From Acetatifactor aquisgranensis (lineage in GTDB: Bacteria; Bacillota; Clostridia; Lachnospirales; Lachnospiraceae): a DNA stretch of 64,000 nucleotides. Shown here in pieces: positions 8,083 to 16,356 of the stretch (positions are counted from its first letter, which is position 1; each line of letters starts with the position of its first letter). The notes under the pieces are model-generated. The model was not told the DNA's origin, searched no databases, and worked only from the letters and a program-made list of their open reading frames with translations. Made by a program: the position numbers and the translations under genes. The stretch spans positions 280,055 through 344,054 of the forward strand of contig NZ_CALPDH010000001.1 in assembly GCF_943193215.1 (NCBI RefSeq). The letters are read 5' to 3'.

Positions 8083-8402
8083 AAGCGATACTGGTGATGG
8101 AGATGCCCGGGAGCTGCCTGGAGTGCCCGATGGAGATGGATGTGGAAGATGCATCAGGCAACAAATGGCAGGGCAATATCTGCCGGGGATGCGGGAAAAG
8201 GCATGCGGATAAAAGAAAAAAACCAGAATGGTGCCCGCTGGCGCCGATTCCGGAGCGGAAAGATGAAAAATGTGACCTGTACGAAAAGGATGGTTCCGGA
8301 AACTGGAAGAAATGCGGTAAGAAGACGGATTTGCTTGCAGCTGGATTCAACGCCTGCCTGGATACGATAGAAGGGAGTGAAGTTGCACCGGTGCAACCTT
8401 AA
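8079..8402 (+). CDS. Cysteine-rich phage protein, 107 aa
   Basis: ATG 8079 overlaps the YopX stop. The protein begins MKAILVMEMPGSCLECP and has eight cysteines arranged as CLEC, CRGC, C and further singles, which suggests a zinc ribbon. The family occurs in clostridial prophages without known role. The last codons (VAPVQP) are encoded by the 16-bp palindrome at 8382, so the palindrome sits across the gene end. Confidence 0.6.
   Translation: MKAILVMEMPGSCLECPMEMDVEDASGNKWQGNICRGCGKRHADKRKKPEWCPLAPIPERKDEKCDLYEKDGSGNWKKCGKKTDLLAAGFNACLDTIEGSEVAPVQP
8382..8397. promoter_or_regulatory. 16-bp perfect palindrome, copy 3
   Basis: GTTGCACCGGTGCAAC again, overlapping the last codons of the Cys-rich gene and 46 bases before the sigma-like gene. 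Confidence 0.6.
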
Positions 8403-8443
8403 GGAAAGCTGCATGGCAGCAGCCGTAGAAAAGAAGGAGTGTG

Positions 8444-8845
8444 ATGGAGCAGGTGACAAGGGTGCAGCTGGAATCATATGGGAGCATGAAGCGGGAGATA
8501 CTGGAACTGAAGCATAAGCTGGCCAGCCTGGGGGAGGGCGACTCCAGGCTCGGCAGTTCCGTCATAAAGGACTACCGGAAAGGCTATCCGGTGCCTCAGG
8601 CTGTCGTAGGGGTGGATTGGGAAAGGTATAAGTGGCAAAAGGAGCATTATGAGAAAAGGATCCGTGCACTGAAGGAAGAATGCGATGCCATAGAGAGATA
8701 TGTGGAAGAGGACATAGAAGACAGCCTTACCAGGAGGATATTCCGGATGTATTTCCTGGAGGGGAGGACGCAGAAAGAGATTGCCGGCCTCATACATATG
8801 GACAGGAGCTCGGTCAGCAGAAAGCTGAATGCCCCAGCCAGGTAA
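8444..8845 (+). CDS. Phage late transcription regulator, sigma-70 region 4-like
   Basis: The 133-residue product has a long coiled N-terminal part and a C-terminal helix-turn-helix (RRIFRMYFLEGRTQKEIAGL, then HMDRSSVSRKL) like sigma region 4 and the DUF1492/ArpU-type late regulators of Firmicute phages. ATG 8444 is preferred to GTG 8441 because AAGGAG is better spaced. These proteins usually sit just before the terminase module and switch on late transcription. Here hicAB intervenes, and a promoter with a good -10 but no -35 lies at about 9900. Confidence 0.7.
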   Translation: MEQVTRVQLESYGSMKREILELKHKLASLGEGDSRLGSSVIKDYRKGYPVPQAVVGVDWERYKWQKEHYEKRIRALKEECDAIERYVEEDIEDSLTRRIFRMYFLEGRTQKEIAGLIHMDRSSVSRKLNAPAR

Positions 8846-8858
8846 AGGGCCAGGCGTC

Positions 8859-9050
8859 TTAAAGTTCATCCTTGAAATTGGCACGAATCAGATGAACGAA
8901 TTCGCCGGGGGCGGCTTCAATGTCGTTTAGGCTGCCTGCCAGCGGAATCTCCAGTTTCTTGTCTATTAGGTATCCAATCCATTGCATCAAGGCAGAATGT
9001 GCCATATGTAGGGCATTTTCACCGGATTTGCCTTCGCTGATGCATATATT
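8859..9050 (-). pseudogene. Decayed HicB-family antitoxin remnant
   Basis: On the minus strand a frame without start codon (blocked by a TAG at 9051-9053) reads CISEGKSGENALHMAHSA at its beginning and ends APGEFVHLIRANFKDEL. This is the HicB pattern: the CISEGKS beta turn, the ALHMAHSAL helix and the conserved PGEFV strand. The N-terminal strand is missing. Just upstream an AAAGGAG and an ATG survive but lead into a 12-codon dead-end frame, as expected after an internal deletion. It is distinct in sequence from the intact HicB beside it, so it is a separate, decayed antitoxin. Confidence 0.65.
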
Positions 9051-9083
9051 CTACCATAGATGGATTCTCCTTTATTTTGGCAT

Positions 9084-9114
9084 AGCGACAGGGCTTCATT
9101 TTGGCCCTGTCGCT
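9084..9114. terminator. Strong stem-loop between hicB and the hicB remnant
   Basis: AGCGACAGGGC and its exact complement GCCCTGTCGCT flank a nine-base loop. There is no clear U run on either side, so it could be a weak bidirectional terminator between the converging early operon and hicAB, or an RNA-stabilising hairpin. Confidence 0.45.
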
Positions 9115-9156
9115 GTCATTCCTGAATTCTGTATAGCAATGGGCCGGATGGGCATA

Positions 9157-9567
9157 TCAGGCGTGTTGCTTTTGCTGATAGATTGCCATAAGCGAATCCT
9201 GGAGAACCTGTGAAAAATTGATGTGGTTCTTTTCTGCGAAAGTATTGAGCCATGCAGGGATGGTGAGGTTTTTCCTGACAGCCTTTTCGCCATATTTTTC
9301 CGCATAGGAATCCATGTCCAGGACGAGCATGCTGACAAAGCCGCCGGGCTCTGGGGTTATGCTTTCCAGCGGGCTGGCCGGAGGGGCAGGCTTTCCGTCC
9401 TCCAGTTCATCCAGGACCCAGCCGGAGGCGGCATCCATGCCCATGACCATTGCTTCTGCCAAAGTATCGCCGCCGCTTACGCAGCCAGGGAGATCGGGAA
9501 CTACAACAGCATAAGCGCCTTTCCTTTCCTCATCGGGATAGAAACAGGCTGGATAAGTCAATTTCAT
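9157..9567 (-). CDS. hicB: HicB antitoxin
   Basis: The 136-residue protein has the partial RNase H-like HicB fold (begins MKLTYPACFYPDEE, then AVVVPDLPGCVSGGDTLAEA and PGGFVSMLVLD) and a C-terminal ribbon-helix-helix type DNA-binding part (VRKNLTIPAWLNTFAEK). It would neutralise HicA and repress its own operon. It lies 35 bases downstream of hicA on the same strand, giving the usual toxin-first hicAB order. Confidence 0.9.
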   Translation of the reverse strand: MKLTYPACFYPDEERKGAYAVVVPDLPGCVSGGDTLAEAMVMGMDAASGWVLDELEDGKPAPPASPLESITPEPGGFVSMLVLDMDSYAEKYGEKAVRKNLTIPAWLNTFAEKNHINFSQVLQDSLMAIYQQKQHA

Positions 9568-9602
9568 AAGAGAACCTCCTTTATTGTGTGCGTCACCGGG
9601 CT

Positions 9603-9782
9603 CTATAGCCCGGCCTGCTTAAGAATCTGCTTGACTATTTGCGGGGCAATGTCTCCGGGATGATTCGGAATCGTGACTTTGCCTGGTTTAGTGGGATGGA
9701 TGTATTGATAGTGTGAACCTTTTGCTTTTTTGAATTGCCATCCATCAGCTATGATTATCTTTTCTATTTCCCGGAATTTCAT
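9603..9782 (-). CDS. hicA: HicA mRNA interferase toxin
   Basis: ATG at 9782 (minus strand) follows GAGGAGG and opens a 59-residue frame. The protein is a textbook HicA: KIIIADGWQFKKAKGSHYQY with the catalytic His in GSHY, and a VTIPNHPGDIAP strand. HicA is a double-stranded-RNA-binding-fold ribonuclease that cleaves mRNA when free of HicB. It is transcribed against the surrounding phage operons from its own sigma-A promoter, as expected of an addiction or superinfection-exclusion module in a prophage. Confidence 0.9.
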   Translation of the reverse strand: MKFREIEKIIIADGWQFKKAKGSHYQYIHPTKPGKVTIPNHPGDIAPQIVKQILKQAGL

Positions 9783-9804
9783 GTAAATACCTCCTCATGA
9801 TTTG

Positions 9805-9833
9805 ATTATACGCATAATGCGCATAAAGGTCAA
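9805..9833 (-). promoter_or_regulatory. hicAB promoter with candidate operator in the spacer
   Basis: On the minus strand TTGACC (9833-9828) and TATAAT (9810-9805) are separated by 17 bases. The spacer holds the two near-direct repeats TTATGCGCA and TTATGCGTA, and a central ATGCGCAT palindrome. HicB autorepression at such a site is the likely function. Confidence 0.7.
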
Positions 9834-9875
9834 GGTATCTGAGAAATTTTTCAAAAAAATAGAGATTTTTAAAAG

Positions 9876-9908
9876 TTGCACACAATTCACACGATGCACA
9901 TGTATAAT
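9876..9908 (+). promoter_or_regulatory. Candidate phage late promoter
   Basis: TATAAT at 9903-9908 has no -35 hexamer at the normal distance (TTGCAC at 9876 is 21 bases away). CACA repeats at 9879, 9888 and 9897 have a strict 9-bp period, as in activator-dependent promoters. It faces the HNH-terminase operon, and the sigma-like gene upstream would be the natural activator. Confidence 0.45.
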
Positions 9909-9962
9909 AATACTTGAAGAGGTAGGCGGAAACGACATAGCTTCTTTCACATTGCAGGAGCA

Positions 9963-9982
9963 CGGCAGCAGCCGTGTCCTTT
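9963..9982 (+). terminator. Small GC-rich hairpin followed by U-rich tract
   Basis: CACGGC-AGCA-GCCGTG is followed by TCCTTTT in the leader between the candidate late promoter and the HNH gene. It may be a weak terminator or attenuator that late transcription must pass. Confidence 0.3.
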
Positions 9983-10026
9983 TACGTGGGAAGCTTTCCA
10001 TGGCAGTAGGGCTGGAGGGAGACGGG

Positions 10027-10368
10027 ATGGCACAGGAATGGGCGAAAGCATTCTATCGGTCGAAGCGGTGGCTGAAGTGCAGGGACGCATACATAAAGGA
10101 CAGGATCCTGGCAGACGGCGGGCTGTGTGAGGAATGCCATGACAGGCCCGGCTACATCGTGCACCACAGGGAGCCGCTCACCCAGGAGACCATAACGAAT
10201 CCTGAGATATCCCTGAACCATAGGAACCTGGAATATGTCTGCAAGGACTGCCATGACAGGTTCGGGGGCCATGGGATAGGCGGGGGCAGCAGCCTTACAT
10301 GCAGGTTCGATGAAGACGGCCAGCCGATATCGATGAGGGAGGTGGACAGAGATGGAAGAAAACATTAA
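10027..10368 (+). CDS. Phage HNH endonuclease (terminase-associated)
   Basis: The start is taken at ATG 10027 (begins MAQEWAKAFYRSKRW) behind GGAGGGAGACGGG; the frame is open further upstream, but that part is promoter DNA. The 113-residue protein has a CEECH zinc pair, the YIVHHREPLT catalytic HNH stretch, NHRNLEYVCKDCH, and a second zinc pair. HNH proteins directly upstream of terminase are required for DNA packaging in several HK97-like phages. Confidence 0.88.
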   Translation: MAQEWAKAFYRSKRWLKCRDAYIKDRILADGGLCEECHDRPGYIVHHREPLTQETITNPEISLNHRNLEYVCKDCHDRFGGHGIGGGSSLTCRFDEDGQPISMREVDRDGRKH

Positions 10369-10594
10369 TAGCTGTGAAGGAATCCTGATCGGAAGAGAAG
10401 CCGTGACAGTCATTGGAGAAGGGGCCATCGTCATCCGGCTCGGACAGTGCTGCAGGAAAGAGACGACAGAGGAGATGGAAAAGGAACTGGCTGAGAAGTT
10501 CGGGAGGAAGGTCATCTTACTTGACTCGAGGTTCGGCGAGATCCTGACACTCCCCCCTGAAAAGGAGCCGGGGGGCGCTCCCGGGAGACCGTAG
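10352..10594 (+). CDS. Small phage protein, 80 aa
   Basis: ATG 10352 overlaps the end of the HNH gene. The product has a beta-rich first half (EAVTVIGEGAIVIRLG) and a charged second half; no domain is recognised. It sits between the HNH and terminase genes. Confidence 0.55.
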   Translation: MEENINSCEGILIGREAVTVIGEGAIVIRLGQCCRKETTEEMEKELAEKFGRKVILLDSRFGEILTLPPEKEPGGAPGRP

Positions 10595-10643
10595 GGGTGG
10601 CTTTCCTTTAACACACAGGTCGCGCATAAAGGGGGTGTGGTAT

Positions 10644-11060
10644 ATGGATGCGAATGAAGCAGCGGGAGGGCAGCTGGTTGGGGCGGATGAAGCCGAATAT
10701 CAAAAGAAAGTTAAGAGGATAAAGAAAGAGGAAGCCCGGATAAAGAAGCTCTTCGGGAATATCGAGGAGGACAGAAAGAAGCTGGTGCTCACTACCATCG
10801 CGGATGTCGCGTTCATGACCATCACCATGCAGGATTTGCGGGAGACGATTAACCGTAAGGGCACCACGGCCATCTACAAGAACGGAGAGAACCAGTACGG
10901 CACCAAGCAGAGCCCTGAGTCCCAGACATACCTGCAGCTTTCCCAGAAGCTGACCCAGGCGATGAAGATTCTGGTGGACTGCATGCCGAAACCGGAAAGG
11001 AAACAGGCAGGGACAGGGGACGACTTTGAGGATTTTGTTGAAGGGCGTGAGGATGTATGA
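10644..11060 (+). CDS. Terminase small subunit (P27-like)
   Basis: ATG 10644 is chosen over GTG 10635 because GGGGGTG precedes it at good distance. The 138-residue protein is helical and charged (KKVKRIKKEEARIKKLF), with a central TITMQDLRETI helix and the SQKLTQAMKIL segment, as in P27-family small terminases. It would recognise phage DNA for packaging. It overlaps the large subunit gene by four bases. Confidence 0.8.
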   Translation: MDANEAAGGQLVGADEAEYQKKVKRIKKEEARIKKLFGNIEEDRKKLVLTTIADVAFMTITMQDLRETINRKGTTAIYKNGENQYGTKQSPESQTYLQLSQKLTQAMKILVDCMPKPERKQAGTGDDFEDFVEGREDV

Positions 11061-12754
11061 GAAAGATTGCATATCCGTCTGACTACAATCCGGTTCTGGA
11101 ATACTGGGAAGCCATTGAGGGCAGGCAGGAAGTGGTCAGCAACAAGATATACCGCTGGTACAGATACCTTGCCCATCTGGCGATGCATCCAGGGGAATAT
11201 TTCTATTCCAACAAAAGGGCGAACCATATCCTGGAGTTCGCGGAAAACTACTGCAGGCTGTCCAAAGGTGCAGGGGCAGGAAAGCCGGTGCGGCTGGAGC
11301 TCTGGGAAAAAGCGCACCTGGCGGCCATCTTCGGCTTTATAGACATCAATGGCAACAGGATGTGCCGGGAAGCGGTGCTCATCGTTGGCAAGAAGAACGG
11401 CAAATCCCTGCTGGCATCCATCGTGGGGCTGTACATGCTCCTGGGGGACGGAGAGCCGGGCCCGGAAGTGTATGCCGTAGCCACGAAAAAGGATCAGGCA
11501 AAAATCATCTGGACGGAGTCCAAGCGCATGGTCCGCAAGTCAAAGGCTTTGATCAAGCGGGTGAAGCCGCTTGTGGCGGAGCTTTCCAGCGAGCTGTTCA
11601 ATGATGGAACGTTCAAGCCGCTGGCATCGGACAGCGATACCCTGGACGGCCTGAACATCCATTGCGGCCTGATGGATGAGATACATCAGTGGAAGGACGG
11701 GCGCAAGCTGTATGACATCATCGCGGACGGCGTCACCGCCAGGGAGCAGCCCTTGATCTATATCACTTCCACGGCGGGGACTGTCAGGGAGGATATCTAT
11801 GACCAGAAATATGAGGAGGCGGAGCGCGTCATCAACGGACTGTTTGATGACAATGGCTATAAGGACATCCACTTCTTCCCATTCATCTATGAGCTAGACA
11901 GCAGGAAGGAATGGCCGGATCCGAAATGCTGGAAAAAGGCGAACCCCGGCCTCGGGACGATCAAGAAACTGGAGGCCCTTGCGGAGAAAGTGCGCAAGGC
12001 CATGGAGAACCCCAGCCTGGTCAAGAACCTGGTCTGCAAGGAGTTCAATATCAGGGAGACGTCCACCGAGGCATGGCTCACGTTCGAGCAGATCGACAAC
12101 CAGGAGCTGTTCGACATCGGCAGCCTGAAGCCGAGGTATGGGATAGGCGGGTGCGACCTGTCCAGCACCACGGACCTGACCTGCGCCACGGTCATCTTCA
12201 TGGTGCCGGGGGATGAGAACATCTATGTGAAGCAGATGTACTGGATCCCGGAGGACCTGCTGGAGGCCAGGGTAAGGGAGGACAAGATTCCCTACGACAT
12301 CTGGCGGGACAAAGGGCTCCTGCGGACATGCCCCGGGAACCGGATGCATTACAAGTATGTGGTGGACTGGTACCGTGAGGTGCAGGACCAGGACGACATC
12401 TACCTGTTCAAGTGCGGCGTGGACGGATGGAGCGCCACCTATTTCGTGGAGGAGATGCGCAACGTGTTCGGCACCTCCGTGATAGACCTGGTCTTCCAGG
12501 GCAAGAAGACCTTGTCCGGCCCAATGAAGTCCCTTGGGGCGGACCTGACGAAGAAGAAAATCGTCTACAACAACAATCCAATCCTGAAATGGTGCCTCTG
12601 CAACACTACGGTGGACGTGGACCGGAACGACAATATCCAGCCGGCCAAAGGGAAGCAGGGGGCGACGCGCCGCATCGATGGGATGGCCAGCCTGTTGGAC
12701 GCCTATGTGGAGCTGGAGAACCATCTGGAGGAGTATCTGAGCATAGTGGCATAG
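11057..12754 (+). CDS. Terminase large subunit
   Basis: The 565-residue protein has a Walker A-like VGKKNGKS near residue 110, a Walker B GLMDEIH near residue 205, and a C-terminal nuclease-type domain with GGCDLSSTTDLT, matching the Terminase_1 (P27-partner) family. It is the ATPase and nuclease of the packaging motor and docks on the portal encoded next. The length is normal and the frame is intact. Confidence 0.95.
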   Translation: MRKIAYPSDYNPVLEYWEAIEGRQEVVSNKIYRWYRYLAHLAMHPGEYFYSNKRANHILEFAENYCRLSKGAGAGKPVRLELWEKAHLAAIFGFIDINGNRMCREAVLIVGKKNGKSLLASIVGLYMLLGDGEPGPEVYAVATKKDQAKIIWTESKRMVRKSKALIKRVKPLVAELSSELFNDGTFKPLASDSDTLDGLNIHCGLMDEIHQWKDGRKLYDIIADGVTAREQPLIYITSTAGTVREDIYDQKYEEAERVINGLFDDNGYKDIHFFPFIYELDSRKEWPDPKCWKKANPGLGTIKKLEALAEKVRKAMENPSLVKNLVCKEFNIRETSTEAWLTFEQIDNQELFDIGSLKPRYGIGGCDLSSTTDLTCATVIFMVPGDENIYVKQMYWIPEDLLEARVREDKIPYDIWRDKGLLRTCPGNRMHYKYVVDWYREVQDQDDIYLFKCGVDGWSATYFVEEMRNVFGTSVIDLVFQGKKTLSGPMKSLGADLTKKKIVYNNNPILKWCLCNTTVDVDRNDNIQPAKGKQGATRRIDGMASLLDAYVELENHLEEYLSIVA

Positions 12755-12766
12755 GAGGTGGCCGAA

Positions 12767-14191
12767 TTGGGGCTGTTCAAAAGGCGGAAGGCCATGGATG
12801 ACATAAAGACGGAAAAGAACGTGATGCAGATGGTCACTACATATGGGGAGCATTACTATTCCTGGAATGGGAAGCTCTATGACAGCGACATCGTCAGGTC
12901 GTGCATCCGCCCAAAGGTGAAGGCTGCCGGGAAGCTGGCAGGGAAGCACATCCGGGCGGACGCGGAAGTGCTGAAGGTGAACCCGGACGCGAACATCCGA
13001 TTCCTGCTGTCGGAGCCGAACCCGTTCATGACAGGGCAGCAGTTCCAGGAGAAAGTGGCCACTCAGCTGTGCCTGAACAACAACGCCTTTATCCTGATCA
13101 TCCGGGACGTGAACGGAAAGCCCATGCAGCTGTACCCGATTCCCTGCGTGATGTGCGAAACAAAATACATCAATGAGGAGCTGCACCTGAAGTTCCAGTA
13201 CCGGAACGGGAAGACAGGCACGTTCCCCTATGACCAGATAATCCATCTGCGGCAGGACTTCAACGAGCACGACATCTTCGGGGAGAGCCCGGCGCCCGCG
13301 CTGGCTTCCATGATGGAGGTCATAGGCACCATCGACCAGGGCATCGTCAAGGCCATCCGCAACAGCGGGATCGTCCGATGGCTGCTGGCGTTCACCAGCG
13401 CCATGCGCCCGGAGGACATCAAGAAGAACGTGAAGGAGTTCGTGGACAACTACCTGAGCGTGGAGAGCGACACCTTTGGGGCAGCGGGCGTGGACTCCAA
13501 GGCCACGGCCACGCGGATAGAGCCGAAAGATTATGTCCCCAATGCCCTACAGACGAAGGAGACCATAAACCGCATCTATTCGTTCTTCAACACCAATGAG
13601 AAAATCATCCAGTCCCGGTGGACGGAGGACGAATGGAACGCCTATTACGAGGCGGAGGTGGAGCCGCTGGCAGTGCAGATGGGGGAGGCCTATTCCGTCA
13701 GGCTTTTCTCCCGGCGGGAGAGGGGCTGCGGGAACCGCATCGTCTTCGAGGCCAGCAACCTGCAGTGCGCCAGCCTACAGTCCAAGCTGGCCATGCAGGC
13801 CATGGTGGATCGTGGGGCCATGACCCCGAACGAGTGGCGGGCGGTGATGAACATGGCCCCGGTGGAGGGCGGCGACCAGCCGATCAGGAGGCTGGACACC
13901 CAGGTGGTGGACATGGCAGGGCGGCTGCTGGGGATGGCGGAGGCGCTGGATACAGGAAAAGTCGAGGCCATGGCGGGCGTGATGGTGAAGCTGCTGGAAG
14001 CGGGCATGGCGGGCCCGGGGGTGCCGTCTCTGGAGACCGCCCTGACAGGGATCCTGGCAGCAGGGGCTCCGGAGCCTGTCCTGGGTGGGCAGGAGGGGCG
14101 GCTCCCGGAGGCTGCGGAAAGGGGGAAGGATGAAGCACAGGATAAACATCAGGGGCGTGATGGTCCCGAACGACTACAAATGGTTCTATGA
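12767..14191 (+). CDS. Portal protein (HK97 family)
   Basis: The start is taken as TTG 12767 (product begins MGLFKRRKAM), eight bases behind AGGAGG; a GTG at 12758 would overlap that site. The 474-residue protein shows the HK97-type portal landmarks: LAGKHIRADAEV, an LLSEPNPFMTGQQFQEKV block, the IIHLRQDFNEHDIFGESP loop and a variable Gly/Ala-rich C-terminus. It forms the dodecameric ring through which DNA enters. The last 62 bases overlap the protease start. Confidence 0.93.
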   Translation: MGLFKRRKAMDDIKTEKNVMQMVTTYGEHYYSWNGKLYDSDIVRSCIRPKVKAAGKLAGKHIRADAEVLKVNPDANIRFLLSEPNPFMTGQQFQEKVATQLCLNNNAFILIIRDVNGKPMQLYPIPCVMCETKYINEELHLKFQYRNGKTGTFPYDQIIHLRQDFNEHDIFGESPAPALASMMEVIGTIDQGIVKAIRNSGIVRWLLAFTSAMRPEDIKKNVKEFVDNYLSVESDTFGAAGVDSKATATRIEPKDYVPNALQTKETINRIYSFFNTNEKIIQSRWTEDEWNAYYEAEVEPLAVQMGEAYSVRLFSRRERGCGNRIVFEASNLQCASLQSKLAMQAMVDRGAMTPNEWRAVMNMAPVEGGDQPIRRLDTQVVDMAGRLLGMAEALDTGKVEAMAGVMVKLLEAGMAGPGVPSLETALTGILAAGAPEPVLGGQEGRLPEAAERGKDEAQDKHQGRDGPERLQMVL

Positions 14192-14822
14192 TTTCTTCGG
14201 GGAGGACTGCACCTGCCCGAAGGACGTGCAGCAGGTGATGGACGCTTTCCAGGATGGGGATGAGATCGAGGTCTACATCAACTCCCCGGGCGGCGTCATA
14301 GACGTGGGGTCGGAGATCTACACGCTGCTGAAGGGCAGGAAGGACGACGTGAAAATCTACGTCACGGGGGAGGCCTGCAGCGCTGCCAGCGTAGCTGCCA
14401 TGGCGGCATATTGCGAGATGTCGCCTACGGCCCTGATGATGGTGCACTGCGTGTCCACCTATGCGGAGGGGAACCACAGCGACCTGGAGCATACTGCGGA
14501 GGTGCTGCGGACTGCGGACAGGGCCCTGTGCAGCGCCTACGTGGACAAGAGCGGCATGACGGAAGAGGAGGCCCTGCAGATGATGGAGCACACCACATGG
14601 CTCACGGCGGAACAGGCGCTGGAGCGCGGGCTGATTGATGCGGTCATGTTCCGGGATGAAGCTGCGGCACCGCTGGTGGCGGGCCCGCTGTTCTCCCTGC
14701 CCACAAAAGAGCAGCTGGAGAAAGCAGAAAGGGCGATGAAAGAGAAAGCAGGGGGGCCTGAAGGACATCAGGAGGCCCGTGCAAGGTTGAATCTATTGAG
14801 GTTGAGAGGAGAGTCAGCATGA
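14130..14822 (+). CDS. Head maturation protease, ClpP-like (S14)
   Basis: ATG 14130 follows GGGGGAAGG; the upstream in-frame ATG at 14085 is inside the portal gene. The 230-residue protein has a ClpP fold: VYINSPGGVIDVGSEIY, then the nucleophile Ser in GEACSAASVAAMAA near residue 84, and the catalytic His in MMVHC near residue 105. It cleaves the capsid N-terminal scaffold during head assembly. It ends in an ATGA overlap with the capsid gene. Confidence 0.92.
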   Translation: MKHRINIRGVMVPNDYKWFYDFFGEDCTCPKDVQQVMDAFQDGDEIEVYINSPGGVIDVGSEIYTLLKGRKDDVKIYVTGEACSAASVAAMAAYCEMSPTALMMVHCVSTYAEGNHSDLEHTAEVLRTADRALCSAYVDKSGMTEEEALQMMEHTTWLTAEQALERGLIDAVMFRDEAAAPLVAGPLFSLPTKEQLEKAERAMKEKAGGPEGHQEARARLNLLRLRGESA

Positions 14823-16054
14823 ACAGGAAAAAGTATGAAGCGATGCGCAGGAAACTGATGGACGAGGCCCAGGGGCTCCTGGATGCCGGGAAGGTCGATG
14901 AAGCGAACGCGAAGATGGACGAGGTGAAAGCGCTGGATGAGGAATGGGGCGTCATCGCCCAGGCAGCGGCGAATCTTGCGGCGCTCAATGGGATGCAGAC
15001 GGCAATGAATCCTATGGGGAACCTGGAAGATTCTTTCGGGGAAAGGGAAAAGCCTGGCGAGGACTCCCCGAAAGCCATGGCCTGGAAGTCGGAGGAGTAC
15101 AGGACGGCCTGGGCGAAGCACCTCATGGGAACGCCTATGAGCGACAGCGAGAAGGAGAAGTTCCTGCTGGTCAACGAGGCATATACCCATACGACGAAGA
15201 ACACCAGCGTCGTGATCCCGGAGACGGTCAGCAAGGGAATCTGGGAGATGGCGGGGGAGTACTATCCGTACTTTGCGGATGTGACGAAGACGTATGTCAA
15301 CGGCCTGCTCACGATGATTCAGGAGGACACATCCTCTGATGCCAAGTGGTACGATGAGGGGACGAAGACCGATGACGGCAAGGAGGGCTTCAAGACCTAT
15401 AAGCTCAGCGGATGCGAGCTGTCCAGGGCCATCACGGTATCCTGGAAGCTGAAGGAGATGGCCATCGAGGACTTCATCCCTTACATCCAGCGGAAGATGG
15501 CCAAGAAGATGGGGGCGGCCGCAGGATATGGCGTCACCCATGGAGCCGGTGAGAAGGCAGCGTCCGGCAAGCCGGAGCCTGTGGGGACGGTGACGGCGCT
15601 GGAAGCGGAAGAGGGAACCCCGCAGGTGGCGGAATATGCCAAGGGCACTGTGCCCAAGTACGATGACATCGTGAAGGCCAGGTCCAAGGTGAAGTCCGGA
15701 TACGGCGCAGGCCTGGCAATCTATGCGAACTCGCATACCATCTGGAACAAAATCGCGATGATTCAGGATCAGAACAAGCGCCCCCTGTTCGTGCCAGACG
15801 TGACCAGCCAGGGTCAGTTCCGCATCCTTGGCATACCGGTCAAGGAGGACGACTCCATGAAGGACGGGGAAATCCTGTTCTCCAACACGGCTGATGGGTA
15901 CCACCTCAATGTCAACAAGGAGGTCAGCATGATGACGGAGGACCATGTGAAGGAGCGCACCACGGACTACGTGGGATATGGGATCATGGACGGGAACGTG
16001 GTGACGACCAGGGCCCACGCCCTACTGAAGGAGGCCGCGGCTGCCGGAGCCTGA
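14819..16054 (+). CDS. Major capsid protein (HK97 fold)
   Basis: The 411-residue protein starts with a helical delta domain of about 100 residues (ending in the MNPMGNLEDSF and KSEEYRTAW region) that the protease would remove, followed by the HK97 E-loop/P-domain part (TKNTSVVIPETVSKGI) and an A-domain with LPLFVP-like RPLFVPDV and GIPVKEDDSM. The length and the place right after the protease are canonical. Confidence 0.93.
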   Translation: MNRKKYEAMRRKLMDEAQGLLDAGKVDEANAKMDEVKALDEEWGVIAQAAANLAALNGMQTAMNPMGNLEDSFGEREKPGEDSPKAMAWKSEEYRTAWAKHLMGTPMSDSEKEKFLLVNEAYTHTTKNTSVVIPETVSKGIWEMAGEYYPYFADVTKTYVNGLLTMIQEDTSSDAKWYDEGTKTDDGKEGFKTYKLSGCELSRAITVSWKLKEMAIEDFIPYIQRKMAKKMGAAAGYGVTHGAGEKAASGKPEPVGTVTALEAEEGTPQVAEYAKGTVPKYDDIVKARSKVKSGYGAGLAIYANSHTIWNKIAMIQDQNKRPLFVPDVTSQGQFRILGIPVKEDDSMKDGEILFSNTADGYHLNVNKEVSMMTEDHVKERTTDYVGYGIMDGNVVTTRAHALLKEAAAAGA

Positions 16055-16083
16055 GCGGCTGCCGCCCGGGGGAGGTGCAGGCC

Positions 16084-16356
16084 ATGATGACGGCTGAACA
16101 GGTAAGGAAGAAGATGCGCATCAGCCATTCCCGCACGGACGATGACATCTCCGGGAACATCGAGGCCGCCCGGCTGGACATGGCCAGGGTGGGCATCGAC
16201 CCGGGGGCGGACGATGCGCTGGTGGACAAGGCGGTGGAGCTGTACTGCAAGGGGCAGTTCGACTACCTGGGGAAAGGGGAGCAGTTCATGCAGAATTACG
16301 AGCGGCTCCGGGATGCCATGAGCATGGCGGAGGGGTACAAATGCGGGACGAGGTGA
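16084..16356 (+). CDS. Head-tail connector (gp6-like)
   Basis: ATG 16084 has GGGGGAGG eight bases upstream. The 90-residue, all-helical protein (VRKKMRISHSRTDDDISG, LVDKAVELYCKGQFDY) matches the gp6-type connector that binds below the portal. The next gene starts inside its end. Confidence 0.8.
   Translation: MMTAEQVRKKMRISHSRTDDDISGNIEAARLDMARVGIDPGADDALVDKAVELYCKGQFDYLGKGEQFMQNYERLRDAMSMAEGYKCGTR

Noticed and set aside
8920..9213. Plus-strand 97-codon frame between the sigma-like gene and hicB
   Set aside because: It runs through the antisense of the hicB remnant, has no ribosome binding site and no protein-like features.
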